Positions 56,224 through 64,000 of a DNA stretch of 64,000 nt are shown here, piece by piece. The notes under the pieces are model-generated. The model made no database searches. It saw only the letters and a program-made list of their open reading frames with translations, and had not been told where the DNA came from. This DNA is from Stenotrophomonas maltophilia (GTDB lineage Bacteria > Pseudomonadota > Gammaproteobacteria > Xanthomonadales > Xanthomonadaceae), in assembly GCF_001676385.1 (NCBI RefSeq), contig NZ_LYVJ01000002.1, positions 1 through 64,000 of the forward strand. Direction: 5' to 3'. Positions within the stretch are counted from its first letter, which is position 1. Each line of letters begins with the position of its first letter. The position numbers were made by a program, and so were the translations under genes.

Positions 56224-58175
56224 GCATGGCGCCACTGCTGCGCCTGCGCGACCTGCGCCGCGAGTTCCCGGCCGGTGAGGACGTGATCGCCGTGCTGCGC
56301 GACGTCAATCTCGACATCCACGCTGGCGAGATGCTGGCCATCGTCGGCCAGTCCGGCTCCGGCAAGTCGACGCTGATGAACATCCTCGGCTGCCTCGATC
56401 GTCCCACCCGTGGCAGCTACCGGGTGGCCGGCCGTGAAACCGGAAAGATGGAGCCGGACGAACTGGCTGAACTGCGCCGCGAGCATTTCGGTTTCATTTT
56501 CCAGCGCTACCACCTGCTGGGCGACCTGGATGCGCGCGGCAACGTAGAGGTGCCGGCGGTATACGCCGGCAGCCCGGGCGCAGTGCGCAACGCCCGCGCC
56601 GAACAGCTGCTGAGGCGGCTGGGCCTGGGCGACCGCATGCATCACAAGCCGGGCCAGCTGTCAGGCGGCCAGCAGCAGCGCGTATCGATCGCACGGGCGC
56701 TGATGAACGGTGGCGAGGTGATCCTGGCCGACGAACCGACCGGCGCACTCGACACGAAATCCGGCGAGGAAGTGATGGCGATTCTCGGCGAGCTGCATGC
56801 CGAAGGCCACACCGTCATCATCGTCACCCACGACATGAGCGTGGCCGAGCACGCACAGCGCATCATCGAGATCCGCGACGGCGAGATCATTGCCGACCGC
56901 GCCAACCCGAACGCACCGGCCTATCGCGCCCAGCGCGATGCCAGCACCGGCGTCGCCCGCGGCAACAGCTGGCGCGCCGCCCGCGACCGCTTCACCGAAG
57001 CGTTCCGCATGGCCCTGCTGGCGATGAACGCACATCGGCTGCGCACCTTCCTGACCATGCTCGGCATCATCATCGGCATCGCCTCGGTGGTCTCGGTGGT
57101 CGCGCTGGGCAATGGATCGCAGCAGCAGATCCTGCAGAACATCAGTGCGCTCGGCACCAACACCATCGACGTCTATCCAGGCCGCGGTTTTGGCGACATG
57201 CGCTCGGCACGGGTGCAGACGCTGAAGGCCGGCGATGCCGACGCCCTGGCCAGGCAGAGCTACGTGGACAGCGCCACCCCCAGCGTATCGACCTCGGTGA
57301 CCGCGCGTTACCGCAACCAGTCCGCCACCGCCCAGGTCAGCGGCGTCGGCGAGCAGTTCTTCCGGGTCAAGGGCGTGACCCTGCTCAGCGGCAGCTACTT
57401 CGATGCCGATGCGGTGAAAGCCCTGGGCCAGGTGGCGGTGATCGACGAGAACACCCAGGCCCAGTTCTTCCCCGGTGCCGATCCGGTCGGCCAGGTGATC
57501 CTGCTCGGCAACGTGCCGGCACGGGTGGTCGGCGTCGCCAAGCGCCAGAGCTTCGGTTTCGGCGGCAGCACCAACCTCAACGTGTGGGTGCCGTACACCA
57601 CGGTGATGTCGCGCATGCTCGGCCAGCGCCACGTCTCCAGCATCACCGTGCGCGTGGACGATGACACGCCGATGGATGCGGCGCAGGAAGCAATCACCCG
57701 GCTGCTCACCCTGCGCCACGGCAGCGAGGACTTCTTCCTCAGCAACAGTGCCGAGATCCGCCAGACCATCGAGCAGACCACGCGCACGATGACCCTGCTG
57801 ATCGGTGCCATCGCGGCCATCGCGCTGCTGGTCGGCGGCATCGGCGTGATGAACATCATGCTGGTGTCGGTGACCGAGCGCACCCGCGAGATCGGCGTGC
57901 GCATGGCCGTGGGCGCGCGGCAGGGTGATATCCGCCAGCAGTTCCTGATCGAAGCGGTGCTGGTGTGCCTGATCGGTGGCATGCTCGGCATTGGCCTGGC
58001 CCTGCTGCTGGGCTCGATGATCGGCCGCTTCTCCAGCGACTTCCAGGTATTGTTCTCCACCGCCTCGATCATCGCTGCGTTCGCCTGCTCGACCCTGATC
58101 GGGGTGGCGTTCGGCTTCCTGCCGGCGCGCAACGCCGCGCAGCTCGACCCGGTGGAGGCGCTGGCCCGCGAATGA
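56220..58175 (+). CDS. macB: MacB ABC-type efflux ATPase/permease
   Basis: This 651-residue protein has an N-terminal ATPase domain (Walker [10 protein letters not shown] at 43-51, signature [15 protein letters not shown], Walker [13 protein letters not shown]). Four membrane helices surround a large periplasmic MacB domain (first helix [20 protein letters not shown]; last three after [19 protein letters not shown]). It transports macrolides, peptides or lipids from the periplasm to the outside. It overlaps macA and macC by four bases each. Confidence 0.95.
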   Translation: MSMAPLLRLRDLRREFPAGEDVIAVLRDVNLDIHAGEMLAIVGQSGSGKSTLMNILGCLDRPTRGSYRVAGRETGKMEPDELAELRREHFGFIFQRYHLLGDLDARGNVEVPAVYAGSPGAVRNARAEQLLRRLGLGDRMHHKPGQLSGGQQQRVSIARALMNGGEVILADEPTGALDTKSGEEVMAILGELHAEGHTVIIVTHDMSVAEHAQRIIEIRDGEIIADRANPNAPAYRAQRDASTGVARGNSWRAARDRFTEAFRMALLAMNAHRLRTFLTMLGIIIGIASVVSVVALGNGSQQQILQNISALGTNTIDVYPGRGFGDMRSARVQTLKAGDADALARQSYVDSATPSVSTSVTARYRNQSATAQVSGVGEQFFRVKGVTLLSGSYFDADAVKALGQVAVIDENTQAQFFPGADPVGQVILLGNVPARVVGVAKRQSFGFGGSTNLNVWVPYTTVMSRMLGQRHVSSITVRVDDDTPMDAAQEAITRLLTLRHGSEDFFLSNSAEIRQTIEQTTRTMTLLIGAIAAIALLVGGIGVMNIMLVSVTERTREIGVRMAVGARQGDIRQQFLIEAVLVCLIGGMLGIGLALLLGSMIGRFSSDFQVLFSTASIIAAFACSTLIGVAFGFLPARNAAQLDPVEALARE

Positions 58176-59611
58176 AGATGATGACCCGACTCCCCTTCCC
58201 TGCTCCGTTGCGCCAGTTGCTGGCGGGTGCTGTGCTGCTCGCCCTGTCCGGCTGCGCTTCGGTCGGCCGCTATCCGGTGCAGGAACCCAGCGTGGCAGCC
58301 CGCTACGGGCGAGGCGACGCCATGCTCAACGCCCCCGTGGGCGAACCACGCAGCAGCCTGGACACAGCGGGCCGCGACATCCGCCAGGACCGCTGGTGGA
58401 CCGGCTTCGCCGATGAACGCCTGGACCGCCTGGTGGCGCAGGCGCTGGCCGCCAACAGCGATCTGGCGGCCGCCGGCCTGGCCGTGCAGCGTTCGCGCCT
58501 GCAGGCCGGCCTGGCCAGCAACGCCTTGTGGCCGCAGCCTTCGTCCTCCGGCGTGAGCGGCAGCGCCAGCCGCGCCACCGACCAGTCTGACGACTGGCGC
58601 CGCAGCTACTCCACCGGCGTCTCGCTGGGCTGGGAAGTGGATCTGTGGGGCCGCCTGCGCACCCAGCGCGACATCGCCCGCTGGGAAGCCGAGGCCAGCG
58701 AGGAGGATCGGCAGAACACCGCATTGCTGGTGATCGGCGACGCCATCACCCAGTACTGGAACCTGGCCTACCTCAACCAGGCGATCGCCACTGGCCAAGC
58801 CAACCTGGAGCGCCTGGAACGTACCCGTCAGCTGGTGCAGGCGCGCTTCGATGCCGGTGCGGCGTCGCGCCTGGAAGTGCGCCAGGCGCTGCAGAACCTG
58901 CAGTCGCAGCGTTCCTCGCAGAGTGCACTGGAGCAGCAGCGGGTGGAGGTACGCAATGCACTGACCGTGCTGCTGGACGGCACGCCCTGGCCGCAGCAGG
59001 ACGAGCCGCAGGACCTGCTGGGCGCACGCAGCCCAGGCATCGCCGAAGGCCTGCCGGCCGACCTGCTCGGTCGCCGGCCCGACCTGCGCGCGGCCGAACT
59101 GCGCCTGCGCAACAGCCTGAAGACCATCAAGGTCACCGCCACCCAGTACTACCCGGCGCTGAGCCTGACCGGCAGCCTGGGTTCCAGCGCGACCTCGCTG
59201 GGCGATGTGCTGCGCAACCCGGTGGCCACGCTGGGGGCCGGCCTGTCACTGCCGTTCCTCAACCTGCAGCGCGCGCAGCTGGATACCGATATCGCCGGCA
59301 CCAGCTATCAGATCGCCGCGACCAACTTCCGCAAGACGCTGTATACCGCGCTGTCGGAAGTGGACAACGCACTGTCGGCACGCGAGCAGCTGGCACGCCA
59401 GGTGGCCGCCTCGCAGGCTTCGTACGATGAAGCAGTGGAAGTGGAGCGCGCGCAGGAGGTGCGTTACCGGGTGGGTGCCACCGACCTGCGTACCTGGCTG
59501 GAAGCGCAGCAGACGCGGCGCGAGGCCGAGCTGTCCCTGGCGCGCGTTCGCCAGAGCCAGCTGAACAACGATGTGACCCTGTTCAAGGCGCTGGGCGGCA
59601 GCGCCGGGTAG
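58172..59611 (+). CDS. macC: MacC outer-membrane channel of tripartite efflux pump
   Basis: The 479-residue TolC/OprM-type channel starts at 58172, overlapping macB. The signal ends in a lipobox ([10 protein letters not shown]), so it is an outer-membrane lipoprotein. It has the two OEP repeats ([21 protein letters not shown], in part; [34 protein letters not shown]) and a C-terminal [15 protein letters not shown]. It supplies the exit duct for MacAB. Having its own channel gene in the operon fits the described S. maltophilia MacABC system. Confidence 0.93.
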   Translation: MKMMTRLPFPAPLRQLLAGAVLLALSGCASVGRYPVQEPSVAARYGRGDAMLNAPVGEPRSSLDTAGRDIRQDRWWTGFADERLDRLVAQALAANSDLAAAGLAVQRSRLQAGLASNALWPQPSSSGVSGSASRATDQSDDWRRSYSTGVSLGWEVDLWGRLRTQRDIARWEAEASEEDRQNTALLVIGDAITQYWNLAYLNQAIATGQANLERLERTRQLVQARFDAGAASRLEVRQALQNLQSQRSSQSALEQQRVEVRNALTVLLDGTPWPQQDEPQDLLGARSPGIAEGLPADLLGRRPDLRAAELRLRNSLKTIKVTATQYYPALSLTGSLGSSATSLGDVLRNPVATLGAGLSLPFLNLQRAQLDTDIAGTSYQIAATNFRKTLYTALSEVDNALSAREQLARQVAASQASYDEAVEVERAQEVRYRVGATDLRTWLEAQQTRREAELSLARVRQSQLNNDVTLFKALGGSAG

Positions 59612-59618
59612 CGACTTC

Positions 59619-59691
59619 TGTAGAGCCGAGCCCATGCTCGGCTGCTTTCTTGATCGGGTATTGGATAGCCGAGCGTGGGCTCGGCTCTACA
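59619..59691. repeat. SMAG repeat pair, inverted
   Basis: Two facing SMAG units (59619-59644 and 59667-59691) lie between macC and the convergent rlmB gene and may work as a bidirectional terminator. Confidence 0.9.
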
Positions 59692-59706
59692 GGGGCTGGG
59701 GCCCGA

Positions 59707-60450
59707 TCAACCGCGCTGGCGCACGGCCTCGAACAGGCTGACGCCGGCCGCGACGGATACGTTCAGGCTCTCGATCTCACCCGGCATCGGGATCTTGACC
59801 AGGCCATCGCAGTTCTCGCGGGTCAGGCGGCGCAGGCCGTCGGCTTCTCCACCCAGCACCAGGGCGATGTTGCCCTTCAGATCCAGGTCGTAAAGCGAAG
59901 CCGTGGCTTCGCCGGCCAGGCCGTAGATCCACACGCCCTGCTTCTGCAGGTCCTTCAGGCAGCGCGACAGGTTGGTCACCGCCACCACCGGGATGCGGTC
60001 GGCGGCACCGGCCGAGGTCTTGCGCACGGTCGCGTTCACCGTGGCCGACTTGTCCTTCGGAATGATCACTGCGGTCGCACCGGCAGCAGCGGCCGAGCGC
60101 AGGCAGGCGCCGAGGTTGTGCGGATCCTGGACCTCGTCCAGTACCAGCAGCAGGGCCTTGCCCTCGGCCGCGGTGACCAGGCCTTCCAGTTCGTTCTCGC
60201 TGTAGGTGCGGGCAGCAGCGTAGCGCGCCGCCACGCCCTGGTGGCGCACCGCACCACCGACACCGTCCAGCGCCTGGCTGTTCACCTTGCGCACGTCGAT
60301 GCCCTTGCGGCGGGCATTTTCCTCGATCTCGGTCAGGCGCGGGTTCTTCGCGCCCGCCTCCACCAGAACTTCACGGACGTTCTCTGCGTCGTTCTCGATG
60401 GAGGAGGCGACGGCGTTCACGCCGACGATCCACTGGCTGTTCTTGCTCAT
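59707..60450 (-). CDS. rlmB: 23S rRNA Gm2251 2'-O-methyltransferase
   Basis: A 247-residue SpoU/SPOUT methyltransferase. It has an N-terminal L30e-like substrate-binding domain (WIVGVNAVASSIENDAENV), the motif LDEVQDPHNLGACLRSAAAAG, and the C-terminal knot motifs LVLGGEADGL and IPMPGEIESLNVSVAAGV. Length matches RlmB (about 243). It methylates G2251 in the P-loop of 23S rRNA. RNase R is encoded nearby on the same strand, as in many proteobacteria, here with a GFA gene between them. Confidence 0.94.
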   Translation of the reverse strand: MSKNSQWIVGVNAVASSIENDAENVREVLVEAGAKNPRLTEIEENARRKGIDVRKVNSQALDGVGGAVRHQGVAARYAAARTYSENELEGLVTAAEGKALLLVLDEVQDPHNLGACLRSAAAAGATAVIIPKDKSATVNATVRKTSAGAADRIPVVAVTNLSRCLKDLQKQGVWIYGLAGEATASLYDLDLKGNIALVLGGEADGLRRLTRENCDGLVKIPMPGEIESLNVSVAAGVSLFEAVRQRG

Positions 60451-60575
60451 GCGGGCGGGGACCGGAAAGGGGGTGGCTATGGTAGAGCATCGGCGGACCG
60501 GGCGCTGCGGCCTGCCTCCTGTGGATCCAGGCCCATGCGCGGCCGGCGGGCGCCGATGAAGCCTGCCCCCCCAGG

Positions 60576-60601
60576 GCAGCCGAGCGTGGGCTCGGCTCTA
60601 C
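60576..60601. repeat. SMAG repeat, single copy
   Basis: One clean SMAG unit lies seven bases beyond the 3' end of the GFA gene, in the gap to the rlmB start. Confidence 0.85.
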
Positions 60602-60608
60602 AGTTGCG

Positions 60609-61091
60609 TTACCGGCTGCGTGGCGGCCAATGCGGCGTGTCGTGGTCGGGGTGCTGGTGGGACACGATCGTGGCCAGGAACTGCGACGCCGCGATGTCCT
60701 CCTCGGTACGCCGTGCCGGCAGGCTGGCCAGCGTATCGACGAACGGCAGCTTGCGCTCCACGCCATACTGGATCGTCGGCGGCAATCGTCCGGGTTCGTC
60801 GAAGGCGCCGGCCGCGACGGCCATGCCATCCGGGGCCTCGTAGGTCAGCGGCGTACCGCAGTCAGCGCAGAATCCACGCCGTACCACGTTGGAGGACTGG
60901 AAGTAGCGCGGCTGGCCCCGGGTCCAGCTGAACTGCGCACCACGCACCGACACCAGCGGCGCGTAATAGGCACCGAACGCCTTCTGGCACATCCGGCAGT
61001 GACAGATCGAACTGTGCGTCAGTTTCCCGCGCGCCTGGAAACGGATCGCGCCGCACTGGCAGCCGCCGCTGAACTCGAGTTGGCCCTGCAT
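60609..61091 (-). CDS. GFA/CENP-V domain protein
   Basis: A 160-residue zinc-binding protein of the GFA family with the cysteine sets GGCQCGAIRF, CHCRMCQKAFG and CADCGTPLTY. The start at 61091 (MQGQLEFSGG) is the family N-terminus. The group includes S-(hydroxymethyl)glutathione synthase-like proteins, though most members have no proven activity. It lies between rlmB and rnr on the same strand. Confidence 0.88.
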   Translation of the reverse strand: MQGQLEFSGGCQCGAIRFQARGKLTHSSICHCRMCQKAFGAYYAPLVSVRGAQFSWTRGQPRYFQSSNVVRRGFCADCGTPLTYEAPDGMAVAAGAFDEPGRLPPTIQYGVERKLPFVDTLASLPARRTEEDIAASQFLATIVSHQHPDHDTPHWPPRSR

Positions 61092-61107
61092 GGTGGACTC
61101 CTCCGTA

Positions 61108-61171
61108 ACGTCGTGTCGACCCAGGTCGACACCTACCGGGTGAGGTGGGTGCCGACCGTGGGTTGGCATAC
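61108..61171. repeat. two GTCGAC/GTGCCGACC-type palindromes
   Basis: GTGTCGACC-CA-GGTCGACAC (about 61112-61131) is followed by CCTACCGG and a second imperfect hairpin with GTGCCGACC (about 61147-61166). They fill the gap between rnr and the GFA gene and match copies near 33230 and 48315. Confidence 0.55.
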
Positions 61172-63634
61172 CTATCGATATGGCTTTTTCGTGCGCTTGG
61201 CCGGCTTGCCACGCTCGGGCAACGGCGGCAGGCCGTCACCGTCTTCCTCTCCCTTGTGCTCGACCAGGCGGAAGTCGATCTTGCGCTCTTCCATGCTGGC
61301 CTTCAGCACCAGGATCCGCACCCGGTCACCCAGCCGGTAGCTGGCACCACGGCGTTCGCCGGTCAGGGTCTTGCGCGTGGCATCGAACGAATAGTAATCG
61401 TGCGGCAACTGGGTCACGTGGACCAGGCCCTGCACCTTCGAGTCATCCAGCTCGACGAACAGGCCAAAGCTGGTCACGCCGCTGATGACGCCGTCGAACT
61501 GGCCGCCCACGTGCTTTTCCATCCACGCCGCGCGGTAGCGCTCATCGACCTCGCGCTCGGCTTCATCGGCACGGCGCTCGCGCTCGGAGCACTGCAGTGC
61601 CAGAGCGGCCATCTCGCGGGCGTTGTAGGTGAACTTGTCCAGTGGCTTGCCGGACAGCGCATGCTTGATCGCGCGGTGTACCAGCAGGTCGGGGTAACGG
61701 CGGATCGGCGAGGTGAAGTGCGCGTACGCCTCCAGCGCCAGGCCAAAGTGGCCGTGGTTGTCCGGGCTGTAGATCGCCAGGCTCTGGCTGCGCAGCAGCA
61801 CCGACTCCAGCAGCGTGGCATCGGGGCGGTCACGGATCTTCTTCAGCAGCTTGGTGTAATCGCCCGGGCGCACTTTCGACCACGGCGGCAGGCTCAGCTT
61901 GAACTCCTTGAGGAATTCGAGCAGGTCGGCGTACTTGGTTTCCGGTGGTTTCTCGTGGATGCGGTACGGCGCCGGCACGTGGCGCGACAGCAGGTACTTC
62001 GCCGCCTCGACGTTGGCCGCGATCATGCATTCCTCGATCAGCTTGTGCGCGTCGTTGCGCACCAGCATGCCGGCCTGGGTGACTTCACCGCGGTTGTCCA
62101 GCACGAAGCGCACTTCGCTGCTTTCGAACTCGATGGCACCGCGCTTGGCACGTGCCTTGGACAGCACCTTGTACAGCTGGTGCAGGCGCTGCACCTGCGG
62201 CAGCAGGCCGCCCATCCAGGCCTTGGTATCGGCATCGTCCTCGCCCACCGCCTTCCACACCTGGGTGTAGGTCAGGCGCGCGTGCGAGTTCATCACCGCT
62301 TCGTAGAAGCGCGAATGCGTGACCACGCCATCGCGGTCGATCTGCATGTCGCAGACGAAACACATGCGGTCAACCTTCGGCATCAGCGAGCAGATGCCGT
62401 TGGACAGCGTCTCCGGCAACATCGGCACCACGAAGCCCGGGAAATACACCGAAGTGGCGCGCTTCTGCGCCTCTTCGTCCAGCGGCGTGCCGGGCCGGAC
62501 GTAGTTGGAGACATCGGCAATCGCCACCACCAGCCGGAAGCCATCGGCGTTCGGCTCGCAGTACACCGCGTCATCGAAGTCTTTGGCGTCTTCGCCGTCG
62601 ATGGTGACCAGCGGCGTGCTTCGCAGGTCGACGCGGCCACCGATCATCGCCGGCTCGACCACCAGCGGTACCGAGGCGGCTTCGTCCAGCACCTCCTGCG
62701 GGAACTCGAACGGCAGCTCGTGGCCGTGGATGGCGGTCTCCACCACCAGCGAGGCGGTCAGCTTGTCGCCGAGCACCGCGATGATGCGGCCGATCGGCGG
62801 GCGGCGGCTGTCTGGCGCCTGGGTCAGTTCGCAGACCACCAGCTGGCCGTCGCGCGCACCACCGGTCTGGTCCGGCGGCACCTGCACGTTGCGCTGCACG
62901 CGCTTGTCGTCGGGCACCACGTAGTTGATGCCCATCTCGACGCTGAAGCGACCGATCAGACGAGTCATGCCGCGCTCCAGCACGCGGGCGATGCTGCCTT
63001 CGCGGCGGCCACGGTGGTCGATGCCGGTCACCCGGGCCAGCACCTTGTCACCGTGCATGACCTTGCGCATTTCATACGGCGGCAGGAACAGGTCGTCGCC
63101 ACCCTCGACCGGGCGCAGGAAGCCGAACCCTTCCGGGTTGGCAATGACCACGCCGGTGACCAGGTTCAGGGCCTGGATCGGGGCGAAGCCGCCACGGCGG
63201 TTCTGCACCAGCTGGCCATCGCGGACCATGGCGCCGAGCCGGCGCGACAGCGCCTCGGCCCGGTCCGGCGCAGTCAAGCCAAGGCGCGCGCCCAGTTCCT
63301 CGGCGGTCTGCGGCCCTTCGCACCGTTCCAGCAGGGTCAGGATGGCCTCGCGGCTGGCAATGGGCTGTTCATACTTTTCGGCCTCACGGGCGGCATAGGG
63401 ATCGTCGATCACCTTGCCGGCCGGAGGCAGCTTGCGGCCCGGGGCCGGGCCCGGTGCCTCGGCGCTGCGGTTGCGGCCGCCACGCGGCGCTGCGCCGCCC
63501 TCATTCAATTCGGGGAACCAGCCCGGCAGCGGCTTGCCCGGCTGGGTGGTGCGGGCTGCGCCCGCCTTGTTCCCCTTCTTCGGGGCTTGGCTGCGGGACG
63601 TGCCCCCGCCCTTGCTTGGTTTTTTGGTAGTCAT
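61172..63634 (-). CDS. rnr: ribonuclease R
   Basis: The 820-residue exoribonuclease starts at 63634 (MTTKKPSKGGG). It has a basic, disordered N-terminus of about 80 residues, a helix-turn-helix region (CEGPQTAEELGARLGLT), cold-shock domains (GFLRPVEGGDDLFLPPYEM), the catalytic RNB domain (ITIDGEDAKDFDDAVYCE-type motif, here TIDGEDAKDFDDAVY) and a C-terminal S1 domain (FDGVISGVTSFGLFVEL) with a basic tail. It degrades structured RNA. Any start beyond 63634 would run into the tRNA gene antisense. Confidence 0.95.
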   Translation of the reverse strand: MTTKKPSKGGGTSRSQAPKKGNKAGAARTTQPGKPLPGWFPELNEGGAAPRGGRNRSAEAPGPAPGRKLPPAGKVIDDPYAAREAEKYEQPIASREAILTLLERCEGPQTAEELGARLGLTAPDRAEALSRRLGAMVRDGQLVQNRRGGFAPIQALNLVTGVVIANPEGFGFLRPVEGGDDLFLPPYEMRKVMHGDKVLARVTGIDHRGRREGSIARVLERGMTRLIGRFSVEMGINYVVPDDKRVQRNVQVPPDQTGGARDGQLVVCELTQAPDSRRPPIGRIIAVLGDKLTASLVVETAIHGHELPFEFPQEVLDEAASVPLVVEPAMIGGRVDLRSTPLVTIDGEDAKDFDDAVYCEPNADGFRLVVAIADVSNYVRPGTPLDEEAQKRATSVYFPGFVVPMLPETLSNGICSLMPKVDRMCFVCDMQIDRDGVVTHSRFYEAVMNSHARLTYTQVWKAVGEDDADTKAWMGGLLPQVQRLHQLYKVLSKARAKRGAIEFESSEVRFVLDNRGEVTQAGMLVRNDAHKLIEECMIAANVEAAKYLLSRHVPAPYRIHEKPPETKYADLLEFLKEFKLSLPPWSKVRPGDYTKLLKKIRDRPDATLLESVLLRSQSLAIYSPDNHGHFGLALEAYAHFTSPIRRYPDLLVHRAIKHALSGKPLDKFTYNAREMAALALQCSERERRADEAEREVDERYRAAWMEKHVGGQFDGVISGVTSFGLFVELDDSKVQGLVHVTQLPHDYYSFDATRKTLTGERRGASYRLGDRVRILVLKASMEERKIDFRLVEHKGEEDGDGLPPLPERGKPAKRTKKPYR

Positions 63635-63718
63635 CGCCCTACATGGTAGCCGGTGAGGGCGTGCAGAACGGGTCAGCAGTCTCATCAAGGCAGCATGTGA
63701 AAAAAAACCAGGAAGTCG

Positions 63719-63747
63719 TTGACAGCCTGCGGATTCATCTTCACAAT
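63719..63747 (+). promoter_or_regulatory. tRNA-Leu promoter
   Basis: A consensus -35 TTGACA (63719-63724) and -10-like CACAAT (63742-63747) have a 17-base spacer. They lie 14 bases before the tRNA with a GC-rich discriminator (GCGCCTC), the form of growth-rate-controlled stable RNA promoters. Confidence 0.8.
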
Positions 63748-63761
63748 TGCGCCTCTGGAAC

Positions 63762-63846
<85 letters not shown>

Positions 63847-63856
63847 CACTTGAAGA

Positions 63857-63882
63857 AACCCCTGAGCGATCAGGGGTTTTTT
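63857..63882 (+). terminator. rho-independent terminator of tRNA-Leu
   Basis: A 9-bp stem (AACCCCTGA with its complement) and GCGA loop followed by a T-run ends 36 bases after the tRNA. Confidence 0.9.
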
Positions 63883-63901
63883 GTTGCCCGCGCCACCGGC
63901 C

Positions 63902-64000
63902 TCAGATCCACACATCATTCCTGGCGGTACGGTCGCCGACGGCATCCCCCGTGTTGAGCACGCCACGGGGCTCGATCAGCATCAACTGCACCTCCTCCTC
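63902..64000 (-). CDS. cupin-domain protein, C-terminal part (runs off window)
   Basis: Only the last 32 codons and the stop are inside the window. They read EEEVQLMLIEPRGVLNTGD... and end NDVWI. The stretch MLIEPRGVLNTGD is typical of the C-terminus of small cupin proteins related to mannose-6-phosphate isomerases. The start lies outside the window, so length and function cannot be judged. Confidence 0.6.
   Translation of the reverse strand, partial: EEEVQLMLIEPRGVLNTGDAVGDRTARNDVWI

Noticed and set aside
61145..63649. 834-codon open frame on the plus strand opposite rnr
   Set aside because: Antisense shadow of RNase R with the same biased composition and no family match.

Overview
The window is about 66% GC by eye, densely coded, and reads as a Stenotrophomonas chromosome close to S. 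maltophilia (gamma-proteobacteria, Xanthomonadaceae). The grounds are the many short palindromes ending in GTAG (the SMAG repeats described for S. maltophilia), the macABC efflux operon beside a two-component system, and the general protein make-up. No IS element, prophage or CRISPR array was seen. One tRNA (Leu, CAG) lies near the right end.

Layout. 1-3840: a secreted hypothetical protein, CorC-like CBS protein, DUF4105 membrane protein and CorA. 3961-14813 plus 21586-24539: a polyamine catabolism region. It holds a PotFGHI-type uptake system, PuuA, PuuB, PuuC, PuuD, an omega-amino-acid:pyruvate aminotransferase and a succinate-semialdehyde dehydrogenase, together enough on paper to take putrescine to succinate. 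It is broken up by an inverted FAD oxidoreductase gene and by a signalling block (15036-21368) with a MASE1 pseudo-kinase, a REC-REC-GGDEF diguanylate cyclase, a bacteriohemerythrin behind a perfect FNR/ANR box, an MFS transporter, and decayed pieces of a second MASE1/REC pair. 24602-29414: a ParB-like protein, a YjiN-type DUF445 protein, and a Fur-box-controlled DUF3649/PepSY/DUF3325 iron operon. 29505-37852: housekeeping genes (RlmKL, hydrolase, amidase, sulfurtransferase, DUF1289-NUDIX fusion, FKBP isomerase, enoyl-CoA hydratase, Nth).

38065-45537 is a phosphate-starvation region: OprO/P-like porin, two PstS paralogues, PstCAB and PhoU, with PhoB-box-like 11-bp-phased repeats before the pstS genes. 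Directly after the PhoU terminator is the most interesting system, 45761-48301: a secreted small protein with six EGKCG motifs in three doublets, then a DUF692 (MNIO) enzyme, a DUF2063 partner and a DoxX membrane protein. This is the gene order of the HvfABCD / Gig / bufferin copper-binding RiPP operons.

48457-59611: RNase T, a large periplasmic beta-propeller/Y_Y_Y GGDEF receptor, a histidine kinase and OmpR-type regulator, and divergently the macABC tripartite efflux operon. 59707-64000: RlmB, a GFA-domain protein, RNase R, tRNA-Leu, and the 3' end of a cupin gene running off the window. Several families of short palindromic repeats fill the gaps between genes.
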